Source: Angelakisella massiliensis (lineage in GTDB: Bacteria; Bacillota; Clostridia; Oscillospirales; Ruminococcaceae). From it: DNA of 64,000 nucleotides. Of the stretch, positions 50,830 through 59,939 are shown in pieces (positions within the stretch are counted from its first letter, which is position 1; each line of letters opens with the position of its first letter). The translations under genes and the position numbers were made by a program. The notes under the pieces were generated by a model. It was not told where the DNA came from. It searched no databases and worked only from the letters and a program-made list of their open reading frames with translations. The DNA lies in the NCBI RefSeq assembly GCF_900104675.1, contig NZ_LT629945.1, positions 5,001 through 69,000 on the forward strand, given 5' to 3'.

Positions 50830-52575
50830 TCACTTTTGCATGGGAGTAACCACACCACGCCGGGCGTCGATTACCACCGTCATACCATTTTTCAGCACGG
50901 CGCAGCAGTCGGCGGCACCGCAGATGATGGGGATACTCAGCTGATCTGTTACTGAAGCAATATGGGAGTTGGCCCCAGCGGCAGTAATCACTCCAGCGGC
51001 GTGACGCATCATCTTCATCCACGCGTCGCAGGTATCATTGCATACCAGTATATCACCAAAATTGAAGTTTGCAAGCAATTCCTCATTGGTTCTGGCCACG
51101 CAGATGTTGCCCACAGCGGACAGCGCGTTGAGGCCGGTACCGCTGATGAGGCTGGTTCCGGCAGTCTGTACCTTCAGCAGATTGGTGGTACCGGACATAC
51201 CCACGGGAACGCCGGCAGTAATCACCACCAGATCCCCATCCTTGACATAGCCTCCCTCCAGGGCGGCGTTGACCGCACATTCAAAGAGGCTGTCTGTATC
51301 CTTCTGCTCATCCACCAGCACCGGGATCACACCCCAGGAAAGGCTCAGCTGATGATAAGTGGTCTCATCGGAGGTACAGGCGATAATCTGGATACCGGGA
51401 CGGTATTTGCTCACCATTCGGGCGGTGCGTCCCGACTTGGAAACGGAAATAATGGCGGCCGCTCCCAGATCATGGGCGGTGGTGCAGGTGGCATGGGAGA
51501 TGGCATCGGTAACGCTGGCGCTCACCTCATCGCCCCGGTCCCTGAACTGCTGGCGGTAATCGATATCGCTTTCGGTCCGCTCGGCAATGGATGCCATGGT
51601 CCGCACTGCTTCCACAGGATATTTGCCCGCGGCGGTCTCACCGGAAAGCATGATGGCGCTGGTTCCGTCATAAATGGCGTTGGCCACATCGTTGACCTCC
51701 GCCCGGGTGGGACGGGGATTCTGGATCATGCTCTCCAGCATCTGTGTGGCGGTGATGACCATCTTGCCGCTTTGATAGCACTTGCGGATCATCATCTTCT
51801 GCAGGTGGGGGATCTCCTCCATGTTGATCTCCACACCCAGATCGCCCCGGGCCACCATGATACCGTCGGCGGTCTTGATGATCTGGTCCAAATTGGACAC
51901 GCCCTCGGCATTTTCGATCTTGGCAATGATCTTCATGGTACGGCAGCCGTTGCGGATCAGGATATTGCGGACATCCAGAACGTCCTGCGCGGTACGCACA
52001 AAGGATGCGGCGATAAAATCAAACTTCTGCTCAATGCCAAACTCAATGTCACGAATGTCGTTATCGCTCAGATAAGGCATCGAAATCTTGGTGCCGGGCA
52101 GATTGACGCCCTTATGATTGGATATCTTGCCGCCGTTGATGACAGTGCAGACGATGTCCGTATTGTCCCGGACCTCCTGAACTCTCAGCTCGATCAGACC
52201 GTCATCCAGCAGGATTCTGGTTCCCGGGCCCACATCCCCCGGCAGTTCATGATAGGTCACCGCCACCTGATGCTGGTCGCCCATCACATCACGGGTGGTA
52301 AGGGTGAAGGTCTGACCAGCCTCCAGCATGACCTTTCCCTCCTGAAAATCTTTCAGGCGGATTTCCGGGCCCTTGGTGTCCAGCAAGGTGGCCACCGGCA
52401 GCTTCAGCTCGCTGCGGATTGCCCGAAGGGTATTCAGCTTTTCCATGTGCTCCTCATGGGTGCCGTGAGAAAAATTAAAACGGGCCAGGTTCATCCCGGC
52501 CAACATCATTTCCCGCATCACCTGAGCATCGGTGGAGGCGGGTCCAAGAGTACAAACAATTTTTGTCTTTCTCAT
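50830..52575 (-). CDS. pyk: pyruvate kinase with C-terminal PEP-utiliser-like domain
   Basis: A 581-residue protein. Residues 1-475 are pyruvate kinase: TKIVCTLGPAS, ARFNFSHG, TKGPEIR, IAKIENAEGV, VARGDLGVEI and ATQMLESM. The last about 100 residues (LVCNDTCDAWMKMMRHAAGV and TAAGANSHIASVTDQLSIPI) form the extra PEP-utiliser mobile-like domain found in Bacillus-type enzymes. Makes pyruvate and ATP. ATG after AAAGGAGAAGTCTTG; the 16-codon upstream extension is rejected. Promoter at 52693-52721. Confidence 0.97.
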   Translation of the reverse strand: MRKTKIVCTLGPASTDAQVMREMMLAGMNLARFNFSHGTHEEHMEKLNTLRAIRSELKLPVATLLDTKGPEIRLKDFQEGKVMLEAGQTFTLTTRDVMGDQHQVAVTYHELPGDVGPGTRILLDDGLIELRVQEVRDNTDIVCTVINGGKISNHKGVNLPGTKISMPYLSDNDIRDIEFGIEQKFDFIAASFVRTAQDVLDVRNILIRNGCRTMKIIAKIENAEGVSNLDQIIKTADGIMVARGDLGVEINMEEIPHLQKMMIRKCYQSGKMVITATQMLESMIQNPRPTRAEVNDVANAIYDGTSAIMLSGETAAGKYPVEAVRTMASIAERTESDIDYRQQFRDRGDEVSASVTDAISHATCTTAHDLGAAAIISVSKSGRTARMVSKYRPGIQIIACTSDETTYHQLSLSWGVIPVLVDEQKDTDSLFECAVNAALEGGYVKDGDLVVITAGVPVGMSGTTNLLKVQTAGTSLISGTGLNALSAVGNICVARTNEELLANFNFGDILVCNDTCDAWMKMMRHAAGVITAAGANSHIASVTDQLSIPIICGAADCCAVLKNGMTVVIDARRGVVTPMQK

Positions 52576-52692
52576 CAAGACTTCTCCTTTTTTTCCTGAC
52601 TGCGGCACAAACTTCTTTCCCATATTACCTTTGCCGCAATGCTCCGCTCTTCCTTCCTGAGCGATTTTTTATCCTCTTAAAATAACAGGTTC

Positions 52693-52721
52693 ATTTTACT
52701 ATAGCTCCCGGATGATGTCAA
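52693..52721 (-). promoter_or_regulatory. promoter of pyk
   Basis: Minus strand TTGACA (52716-52721), 17-nt spacer, TAAAAT (52693-52698). Confidence 0.8.
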
Positions 52722-52880
52722 ATCCCGACGGGAGGAATTTACAATTTGGAAATGACTTTTTCTTCCTTTTGTCACCTGGAAAAAAATTTCATTCACTCTT
52801 TTAATATTTTCTCCCTCTCAAGCGTTTCTATAATAGAAGTGCCGCAAACGGCGCTTTTTATTCCAGAGAAAAGGGAAAGG

Positions 52881-53792
52881 ATGATAAAATTGAAACGTTT
52901 TTTAGCTCTGATGATGGCCCTTATGTTGGTAATGGCCCTGTCTGCCTGCAGCGGCAGCGGAGAATCCTCCACTGCTTCTTCTGCTCCGGAACAGCCCTCC
53001 TCCGTTTCTGAGGAACCGGCGCCCCCTACGGCGGAAGAACTGCTGGTAATGGGGCAAAAGGCTCTGATGGAAGCGGAAAGCCTTCGTTACACCGCCAACA
53101 TGGAAATGACCATGACGTTGATGGACCAGACCATTGAAGCTGTCAGCACCTCCGTCAGCGACACCTTCCAAAATCCTCAGATCAAGTCCAAGTCCGTCAC
53201 CACCACCGATATGGGAGAGATGGGCACACAGGAAACTACCAGCTACACTGTTTACGAGGATGGAGTTGTCACCGTTTACACCTATGACGGCACCAACTGG
53301 TACAGCCAGCAGATGGAAATGGATCTGGAGCAGATCCAGCAGGCTATGAACTCCACCCAGGTTTATCTGGAGCTGATCACCGACCTGAAGGAAGAAGGCA
53401 ATGAAACTGTCAACGGCGTGGAGACCATGAAGGTCACCGGCACCTACAGCGGCGACGCCATGCAGAAGGTGATGGATTCCTCCGGTGCTGCTTCCTCTCT
53501 GGGTTCCCTCACCGGCGGGCTGGACCTGAGCAATCTCTACAGTGAAATGGGCGATCTGACCGCTACCATGTGGCTGGATCTGGAAACCGGCATTCCCGTC
53601 CAGTATGAGATGGATATGACCGAGCCTATGGCCAACATCATGAACTATATCATGGAGCAGCTTGGAGAGCAGGCGGAAGGCATTACCATGACTGTGGACA
53701 AAATGACCATGAATATGAGTCTTTCCCAGCTCAACTCCCTGGAGGACTTTGAGATTCCCGAGGAAGCTCTGGCGGCAACTCCCCTGACCTAA
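52881..53792 (+). CDS. DUF6612-like lipoprotein
   Basis: A 303-residue lipoprotein: signal peptide MIKLKRFLALMMALMLVMAL with lipobox ALSAC, a Ser-rich linker, and an LppX/LolA-like beta-rich body (MEAESLRYTANMEMTMTLMDQTIEA, VYEDGVVTVYTYDGTNWYSQQ). Proteins of this shape are placed in the DUF6612 family and may bind a lipid or hydrophobic ligand; function unproven. A TTG at 52890 is an alternative start after AAAGGATG. A TATAAT lies at 52837. Next gene starts 18 nt after the stop. Confidence 0.78.
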   Translation: MIKLKRFLALMMALMLVMALSACSGSGESSTASSAPEQPSSVSEEPAPPTAEELLVMGQKALMEAESLRYTANMEMTMTLMDQTIEAVSTSVSDTFQNPQIKSKSVTTTDMGEMGTQETTSYTVYEDGVVTVYTYDGTNWYSQQMEMDLEQIQQAMNSTQVYLELITDLKEEGNETVNGVETMKVTGTYSGDAMQKVMDSSGAASSLGSLTGGLDLSNLYSEMGDLTATMWLDLETGIPVQYEMDMTEPMANIMNYIMEQLGEQAEGITMTVDKMTMNMSLSQLNSLEDFEIPEEALAATPLT

Positions 53793-53810
53793 GAGAAAGG
53801 AGAAAAATCA

Positions 53811-54833
53811 ATGAAAGGCTCTGCTCGTCTGACTGCTCTTGTTTTGGCAGCTATACTGATTTTATCCAGCTGCGGCGGAGATGCCACTCCCGCTTCGGGA
53901 GCGTCCTCCTCCAGTTCTGTCAGTGAGGCGGCAGAGCCTTCTTCCTCTCTGGCGGAGCAGTCGGAGAAGTCCTCTGCTTCTTCCGCCCCTGACGATGTAA
54001 AGGAAAATCCCGAAACACCCTCCTCCCCGGAAGCATCCATGGCGGAAAGCAGTGTTTCTCAAACCGGGACGATCCCGGCGGAAGCCCGGTCGGAGCTGCT
54101 GGAGGAAATGAAGGCGGTGCTGGCAGATTATGCGGAAAACGGCGGCGTCTACAGCGGAGATCATTTCTTTGAACCCCGCTTTTCCCCCTTTCCTCAGGAC
54201 CTGACCCCTCCTGAACCCAAAGAGGAGGATCTGTCAGGACCATTGGAGCTGCTGCCGCAGGAACAGCTTTTGGCGCTTGCCTATGATTGCAGCTCCTATG
54301 AGGTCCGCTTCATCTTCTCCCCTGCCTGGGGAACCGCCTGGGATGTGTGGGCCGTGGAGGTAAAGGATCTTGCCACCGGTGAAATCCTGCGCAGACAGCC
54401 ACCTTATACCCAGGAGCAGTCCGATGCCTTTGAGGCCTATGTAAAAGAAAACCTCAGCTCTGATCTATACGCCGGATATCAGGTTCAAAACGGCGCTCAT
54501 ATTCTGTATCTGCCGCCGCTGTCTGATGAGCAGCAGAAACAGGTACAGCAGGTCCTGGACAGCTGGAGCGGCCCATCTATCCCCGTCACTCAGGTGGAAC
54601 GGCCTTGTTCCCTCACCCAGCTGGAACAGATGAAAGAAGAAATTCTGGCACTGGAACCTGTACAGGAGGACTACGCCCGGGAGCAGCGGCAGTACATTTC
54701 CTCCATCTTTTTGTATGAAGGAATGGTTCAGATCACCTTGATGCAGGACTTTCCGGAGCTGACCCAGGCCTTGGCGGACTTCCCGGCTGGAAGCGTTCAG
54801 GTCCAGGTTTCCGCCAGCAATCCTGACACCTGA
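53811..54833 (+). CDS. lipoprotein of unknown function
   Basis: A 340-residue lipoprotein: signal peptide with lipobox ILSSC (Cys about 21), a Ser/Ala/Glu-rich linker of about 70 residues, and a mixed domain containing LAYDCSSYEVRFIFSPAWGTAWDVW. No recognised family. Ribosome binding site AAAGGAGAAAAATCA, 18 nt after the previous stop, so it shares an operon with the DUF6612-like gene. Confidence 0.78.
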   Translation: MKGSARLTALVLAAILILSSCGGDATPASGASSSSSVSEAAEPSSSLAEQSEKSSASSAPDDVKENPETPSSPEASMAESSVSQTGTIPAEARSELLEEMKAVLADYAENGGVYSGDHFFEPRFSPFPQDLTPPEPKEEDLSGPLELLPQEQLLALAYDCSSYEVRFIFSPAWGTAWDVWAVEVKDLATGEILRRQPPYTQEQSDAFEAYVKENLSSDLYAGYQVQNGAHILYLPPLSDEQQKQVQQVLDSWSGPSIPVTQVERPCSLTQLEQMKEEILALEPVQEDYAREQRQYISSIFLYEGMVQITLMQDFPELTQALADFPAGSVQVQVSASNPDT

Positions 54834-54924
54834 TTTTTCACCGCCGTTCAAACAGAAAGGCGGTTCCCCCTCTTGCCAAACCACCCATCCGCAAGGGGGC
54901 GCACCATTCCACACAGTGTTCCAA

Positions 54925-54990
54925 AGAAGAAGCGGTGGGAAAACAGGAGACAGCTTCTCCGGCTTTCCCACCGACTTTGATTTTTACAGG
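54925..54990 (+). terminator. possible terminator-type hairpin before the third lipoprotein gene
   Basis: CGGTGGGAAAAC / GGCTTTCCCACCG with a long loop, followed by ACTTTGATTTTT. It would end the two-gene lipoprotein operon or attenuate the next gene. Confidence 0.5.
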
Positions 54991-55001
54991 AGGATTATTC
55001 A

Positions 55002-56000
55002 ATGACACAACCGTCCAAATTCATTTCCGCCTTATTGGCGCTGGCTGTTCCTTTGGCGATGCTCGCCGCCTGCGGAAGCCCTGCCCCGGAGTCTCCGGCC
55101 TCCTCTTCCCTCGCTTCCCAGACAGAATCATCCTCCTCCAGCCCAGAGGAAACCTCCTCCTGGCAGCCGCCTGCTCCCTGGGGCGATGAAGGTGATTCCC
55201 TGATCCGGTGGGAGATGGATGACCAGGGTTTCTACCCCGGCTGCACCATGACCATGGCGATGAACAACCCTGACCATACATCAGCGGAACTGACCCTGGA
55301 TCCTATGGACCTTGGCTCCTACGCGCTGGAAGGGCTGCTGAAAACCACGGTCCTTTCCACCCCGACCCCTCCGCCTGAGGAAAGCTTTCTTTCCCTGACT
55401 GTCACCGATGGGGAGAAAAACACCGCGGAATATTACATTTATCCCTCCGGCAGCGTTTACACCCTCCAGGGGGACCGGTTCTATCAGCTGGGGGACTGTG
55501 ATGATGTAAGCTACTGGGTGTTTGAAGGGACATGGCTGTACGCCGCTTTCTCTCAGCTGGCAGATCAGCTGCCGCAGATCGACCCACCTCTGCCTGAGCT
55601 GGCCGAACCGGAGGAACTGATCGCCGGTGACCCTGCACAGCTTCCCGCCTATGATCCGGAAGTGGTGCGGATAGTCCTTCAGCTGGACAGCTATGGGGAT
55701 CTGTCTCCCGCTGTGGAGATCCTTTCCAAGGAAAACCGGAAAGCCATTGTGAACGTCATGGCTCAGTATGACCAGCCCGCTCCGCTGCCGCTGGAGCCGA
55801 TGATAGGCAGCGGAGGCACCCTTATCTGGGTGGCGCAGGAGGGCCAGTGGCAATGCTGGCGGTGGCGGGGAGGCGAGCTGGTGAATCTGTCCAGCGGGCA
55901 GGTTTTCAGTCCCTCCGCAGCCGACTTTGCCGTACTCCATGACCAGGATATCATTGCCCGGGAGCTGGCGGCCCAGCTGTCTGCAGCCGCCAACCAATAA
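55002..56000 (+). CDS. lipoprotein of unknown function
   Basis: A 332-residue lipoprotein: lipobox LAAC (Cys about 25) after LALAVPLAM, a Ser/Pro-rich linker, and a folded region with MAMNNPDHTSAELTLD and LRQ-free, Tyr/Trp-rich segments (YQLGDCDDVSYWVFEG). No family recognised. AGGAGGATTATTCA precedes the ATG. It is similar in overall layout, not in sequence, to the two lipoproteins upstream. Confidence 0.75.
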   Translation: MTQPSKFISALLALAVPLAMLAACGSPAPESPASSSLASQTESSSSSPEETSSWQPPAPWGDEGDSLIRWEMDDQGFYPGCTMTMAMNNPDHTSAELTLDPMDLGSYALEGLLKTTVLSTPTPPPEESFLSLTVTDGEKNTAEYYIYPSGSVYTLQGDRFYQLGDCDDVSYWVFEGTWLYAAFSQLADQLPQIDPPLPELAEPEELIAGDPAQLPAYDPEVVRIVLQLDSYGDLSPAVEILSKENRKAIVNVMAQYDQPAPLPLEPMIGSGGTLIWVAQEGQWQCWRWRGGELVNLSSGQVFSPSAADFAVLHDQDIIARELAAQLSAAANQ

Positions 56001-56076
56001 GCGTTTATCAGCAGCTTGTCCAATCAATGGATATTGATATGAAAAGTATTTTCCCATCAGCAGCAAGGAGGCAAAA

Positions 56077-56460
56077 ATGACTTATCTGGTGGATGACAAA
56101 AACCTGACCTCCCAAAAATTTATTTCCTTTGTCAATCAGATCTGGCTTGGGCAGTACGATGAAGCAAAAACAAAATCCGCTTTATCCAGAACGCTGAACA
56201 TCACAGCCTATGACGGACCAAAGCTGGCAGGCTGCCTGCGGATTCTCACCGATGGCTATTATTTCGGCACCATCACCGAGCTGCTGGTACTGCCGGAATA
56301 TCAGAAGCAGGGGGTGGGCAGCAGATTGCTCCAGCTGGCCAGGGAAAACACGCCTACCATGCTTTATTTCGGGGCACAGCCGGGAGTGGAAGGATTTTAT
56401 GAAAAAAACGGCTGTCAAAAAAGCCTTCAGGCTTATGAGATTCCAAAAGAGCGAACCTGA
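56077..56460 (+). CDS. GNAT family N-acetyltransferase
   Basis: A 127-residue acetyltransferase with the acetyl-CoA motif A: ITELLVLPEYQKQGVGSRLL and the motif B GAQPGVEGFYEKNGC. Substrate unknown. AGCAAGGAGGCAAAA precedes the ATG. 76 nt after the preceding lipoprotein gene, so probably its own unit or operon tail. Confidence 0.9.
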   Translation: MTYLVDDKNLTSQKFISFVNQIWLGQYDEAKTKSALSRTLNITAYDGPKLAGCLRILTDGYYFGTITELLVLPEYQKQGVGSRLLQLARENTPTMLYFGAQPGVEGFYEKNGCQKSLQAYEIPKERT

Positions 56461-56509
56461 CAGGAAATTTTTCAACAAACAAACCCGTATCCCGTTGAAA
56501 CAAGACAGG

Positions 56510-56541
56510 GGCGCCGGCAGTATAACTGCCGGCGCCCCTCA
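56510..56541 (+). terminator. intrinsic terminator-like hairpin
   Basis: GGGGCGCCGGCAG / CTGCCGGCGCCCC, 13 bp, loop TATAA. U-tract is weak (TCAGCCTTT). The 56542-56753 stretch holds no gene. Confidence 0.7.
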
Positions 56542-56753
56542 GCCTTTAACAACTTTTTACCAATGGAAGCGTGCTGTGCACACCGGAACAACGAACGACG
56601 GGGGAAATGCTTCATTCTCAATTGAGCGTTCCGAGAATAGCGCAGTCTGCTGTGACGCGGATTTCCGAAGGGTTGTGACCCTTTGGATGTAGCGCTGCCC
56701 CCAAATCATTCCCCGTCACCAAGCCTGGTCAGTCAGCCAAAGCCCCTCATTGC

Positions 56754-58385
56754 TCAGAAGCAGGCGATATTGCTGTCGGTACGGGATTCGGTTCCCCCTA
56801 CCAGCACACCGTTTTCCAGTCGGACGATCATCTGTCCCCGGCCAAAGGAAGCGGTATCCAGCTGAACAGACACCTTGTGCCCCCGCTCCAGAAGCTGCCG
56901 GGCAATTTCCATGTGGAAACCGGTCTCCACCTCAAACTCATTTCCCCGCAGCCAGCGCCAACGGGGAGCATCCAGCGCCTGCTGGGGGTCCAGACCAAAG
57001 TCGATCAGGTTCATGGCCACCTGGAGATGGCCCTGTGGCTGCATATAGGCTCCCATCACGCCGAAGGGGCCCACCGCCTGATCACCCTTGGTGATAAAAC
57101 CGGGAATGATTGTGTGATAGCTCCTCTTTCCGCCCTTGAGGCAGTTGGCGGCGGCAGGATCCAGGGAAAAATCGCTGCCCCGGTTCTGCATGGCTATGCC
57201 GGTGCCGGGGATCACCACGCCGGAGCCGAAACCGCTGTAGTTGCTTTGGATATAGGAGATCATGTTCCCTTCCCCATCGGCGGCACAGAGATAAACGGTG
57301 CCACCGGCAGGAGGCTCCTGGGCCTTGCGGTCCATGGCACAGCCGGTGATCTGCTCCGCCCGGATGCGGCCATATTCCGGCAGCAGGAACCGGTGGTAGT
57401 CGATGGCCATCTCTCCCGGGTCGGTGATGTAGTGCAGTCCATCGGCGAAAGCCATCTTCATCGCTTCCCACTGCTTGTGATAAGTATCGGCACAATCCTT
57501 TTCGTGGAACTGGAACTCCTTGAGGATATTCAGCCCAATAAGGGCCACCAGTCCCTGACCATTGGACGGGATCTCCCACACCCGATAGCCCCGGTAGTCC
57601 ACCGAAATGGGGTCCACCCACCGTGCTTCGTAGGCTTCCAGATCCTCCTTGCGGAGATAACCGCCTCCGGCCCGGCTGGCAGCGTCTATTTTGTCCGCCA
57701 GATGACCATGGTAATAGGCATCCGCACCGGTTTCTCCAATGGCCTCAATGGTATCCCCATGATCAGGCAGGCGGATGATCTCTCCCGCTTCATAAGCCCG
57801 TCCCAGGGGGCAGAAGGTGCGAAACCATTCCTCAAAAAGCGTATCCGGCAGCTTGGCGCGGTACTTTTCCAGCCCCCGTTTCCAAAACTTGGCCAGATTG
57901 GGGGCGCAGGGATATCCTTCCCGGGCATACCGGATGGCAGGAGCCACCACCTGGCTGAGAGGGAGCCGTCCAAAGCGTCTGGAAAGCTCCGCCCATGCCT
58001 TGGGGATACCTGGTACCGTTACAGGGGTCCACCCGAGAGAGGGCATTTTTCCATGATCGTCCTGACCGTTTTCCAGCACTTTCTGGATGGAAATACCTTT
58101 GGGGGCGGGGCCGCTGGAATTAAGGCCATGGAGCTTTCCTTCCCCATTCATCCATACCAGAGCGAAAGCGTCGCCTCCCAAACCGTTGGCGGTGGGCTCC
58201 ACCACCGTCAGAGCGGCGGCCGTGGCAATGGCAGCGTCAACAGCGTTTCCACCCTTACGGAGCATTTCCAGTCCCGCGGCGGAAGCCTGAGGCGAAGAAG
58301 CGTTTACCATTCCTCCCCGGGCATAGATGGGATAGCGGCGAGAAGGATATTTTTGGAACGTTGGATCAAAATGCAACCGTATCAC
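56754..58385 (-). CDS. gamma-glutamyltransferase family protein, cytoplasmic
   Basis: A 543-residue Ntn hydrolase of the GGT family: GGNAVDAAIATAAALTVVEP, NGLGGDAFALVWM, the nucleophile Thr at the small-subunit start in GGTVYLCAADGEGN, and GSDFSLDPAAAN. The protein should cleave itself before that Thr. It has no signal peptide, unlike secreted GGTs. Could degrade glutathione or gamma-glutamyl amides in the cell. The start is unclear: GTG at 58385 or TTG at 58376; neither has a strong site. Confidence 0.9.
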   Translation of the reverse strand: MIRLHFDPTFQKYPSRRYPIYARGGMVNASSPQASAAGLEMLRKGGNAVDAAIATAAALTVVEPTANGLGGDAFALVWMNGEGKLHGLNSSGPAPKGISIQKVLENGQDDHGKMPSLGWTPVTVPGIPKAWAELSRRFGRLPLSQVVAPAIRYAREGYPCAPNLAKFWKRGLEKYRAKLPDTLFEEWFRTFCPLGRAYEAGEIIRLPDHGDTIEAIGETGADAYYHGHLADKIDAASRAGGGYLRKEDLEAYEARWVDPISVDYRGYRVWEIPSNGQGLVALIGLNILKEFQFHEKDCADTYHKQWEAMKMAFADGLHYITDPGEMAIDYHRFLLPEYGRIRAEQITGCAMDRKAQEPPAGGTVYLCAADGEGNMISYIQSNYSGFGSGVVIPGTGIAMQNRGSDFSLDPAAANCLKGGKRSYHTIIPGFITKGDQAVGPFGVMGAYMQPQGHLQVAMNLIDFGLDPQQALDAPRWRWLRGNEFEVETGFHMEIARQLLERGHKVSVQLDTASFGRGQMIVRLENGVLVGGTESRTDSNIACF

Positions 58386-58474
58386 TCTTTTTTTGTTTCA
58401 GCAGACTGTTTCCGGCATCTTGCCCACTCAAGCGCTGACATGCCGGAACGCTTTGAAAAGAGCCAAAGAAAGTG

Positions 58475-58512
58475 AAAACCCCCGCTCTCTCCCTTGGGGA
58501 AAGGGCGGGGGC
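58475..58512 (-). terminator. terminator of ackA
   Basis: Minus strand CCCCCGC / GCGGGGG with inner CCCTTT-like pairing, then TTTTCAC. Lies 24 nt after the ackA stop and before the GGT gene. Confidence 0.78.
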
Positions 58513-58535
58513 CATCAAAAACAAGATAGGAAATG

Positions 58536-59723
58536 TTATTTGTTCAGCGCCAGCGCAACGGTATCCCGGGCAATGAGGATCTCCTCGTTGGTGGGGATGA
58601 CCCAAACGTCCACCTTGGAATCGTCGGCGGAGATGCGGGCTTCGCTGCGGGTGTTGTTCTTCTCAGGATCCACCTTCACGCCCATATACTCCATATCGGC
58701 GCAGACAGCGGCCCGGATGTAAGGATCGTTCTCACCGATACCGCCGGTGAATACGATCGCGTCCACACCGCCCATGGCAGCAGCGTAACCGCCCACGATC
58801 TTCTTGATCTGATATACCAGCATCTCCAGGGTCAGCTTGGCCCGCTCATTGCCGGCCTCAGCAGCAGCCTGAATGTCGCGGCAGTCGCTGGAGATACCGG
58901 ACACGCCCAGGAAGCCGGACTTCTTGTTCATCAGATCGGACATCTGATCGGGAGTGAGGTTCTCCTTCTTGGCGATGTAGGTAACAACGGAGGGATCGAT
59001 GCCGCCGCAGCGGGTGCCCATGATAAAGCCGTCCAGAGGGGTCAGACCCATGGAGGTATCCTGAACCTTGCCATCGACAATGGCGGAAATGGAGCTGCCG
59101 TTGCCCAGATGGCAGGTGATCAGGCGGGGAGCCTTGCCGGTCAGTTCAGTGTAGCGGCCGCTGATATAGCGATGGCTGGTGCCGTGGAAGCCATAGCGGC
59201 GGATGCTGTATTTCTCATAATACTCATAGGGAATGGCAAACATATAAGCCTTGGGGGGCATGGTCTGATGGAAGGAGGTGTCAAACACCGCCACCATGGG
59301 CACATCAGCGCCAAAGACCTCGCGGCAAGCCCGCATCGCCACAGCCTGAGGAGGATTGTGCAGGGGGCCCAGGTCGGAGAAGGCTTCGATATCAGAGATG
59401 ACCTCATCAGTGATGACGGTGGAAACCTTATATTTCTCGCTGCCGTGGAGAACACGATGGCCGATGGCTACGATCTCCTTGATATCGTCCAGAACCTTGC
59501 CCTCGCCGCTGGTGAGGACCTTGACCAGCTCCATAAAAGCTTCCTTATGGGTGGGGAAGGAAACATTATACTCCACTTTGCGGCCGTCAGCGGTCTTGTG
59601 GCCGATCTTGCCGTCCACACCGATACGTTCGCAGTTGCCTTTGGCAATAACTTCCTCGTTGCTCATATCGATGAGCTGATACTTCAGAGAGGAGCTGCCA
59701 GCGTTGATAACCAATACTTTCAT
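58536..59723 (-). CDS. ackA: acetate kinase
   Basis: A 395-residue enzyme making ATP and acetate from acetyl phosphate. Motifs: MKVLVINAGSSSLKYQLI, GHRVLHGSEKY, VFDTSFHQTMP, YGFHGTSHRYIS, GNGSSISAI, FTGGIGEND. Full length. Strong site AAAGGAGTACGGAACG. No pta neighbour. It faces away from tmcAL, whose enzyme consumes acetate; this conserved pairing is noted in findings. Confidence 0.98.
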   Translation of the reverse strand: MKVLVINAGSSSLKYQLIDMSNEEVIAKGNCERIGVDGKIGHKTADGRKVEYNVSFPTHKEAFMELVKVLTSGEGKVLDDIKEIVAIGHRVLHGSEKYKVSTVITDEVISDIEAFSDLGPLHNPPQAVAMRACREVFGADVPMVAVFDTSFHQTMPPKAYMFAIPYEYYEKYSIRRYGFHGTSHRYISGRYTELTGKAPRLITCHLGNGSSISAIVDGKVQDTSMGLTPLDGFIMGTRCGGIDPSVVTYIAKKENLTPDQMSDLMNKKSGFLGVSGISSDCRDIQAAAEAGNERAKLTLEMLVYQIKKIVGGYAAAMGGVDAIVFTGGIGENDPYIRAAVCADMEYMGVKVDPEKNNTRSEARISADDSKVDVWVIPTNEEILIARDTVALALNK

Positions 59724-59790
59724 CGTTCCGTACTCCTTTTACATTATTGGGCGGGAAAACCCGACCCTGGGCACCGCAGCCAGACTGTGG

Positions 59791-59818
59791 TTGACAGATG
59801 CGGATACAATTCTATATT
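59791..59818 (+). promoter_or_regulatory. promoter of tmcAL
   Basis: TTGACA (59791-59796), then TATATT (59813-59818) at 16 nt or TATTAT (59815-59820) at 18 nt. Transcription start near 59826. Confidence 0.7.
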
Positions 59819-59843
59819 ATTACATTATCGGCGGAAATTCAAG

Positions 59844-59886
59844 ACCCGCCCGGCCTGTGAGAGCAGGGAGGCGGGTGGTTTTTCCG
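59844..59886 (+). promoter_or_regulatory. terminator-like hairpin in the tmcAL leader
   Basis: ACCCGCC / GGCGGGT around a 19-nt loop, followed by GGTTTTTCCG, about 60 nt before the start codon. It may attenuate tmcAL or, read from the other side, have no role. Confidence 0.5.
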
Positions 59887-59939
59887 TAAAAATTTGTAGT
59901 TGCTGCCAAAGACGGGGCAGGTGGAAGGAAGGTGGAAAG

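Noticed and set aside
50962-52599. 545-codon plus-strand frame
   Set aside because: Antisense of pyk; His/Gly/Asp-rich product typical of shadow frames, no start signal.
56877-58475. 532-codon plus-strand frame
   Set aside because: Antisense of the gamma-glutamyltransferase gene, which has conserved catalytic motifs.
58533-59939. Long plus-strand frame of 866 codons running into tmcAL
   Set aside because: Its first 469 codons are the exact antisense of ackA. The real tmcAL start is at 59940, with a ribosome binding site.
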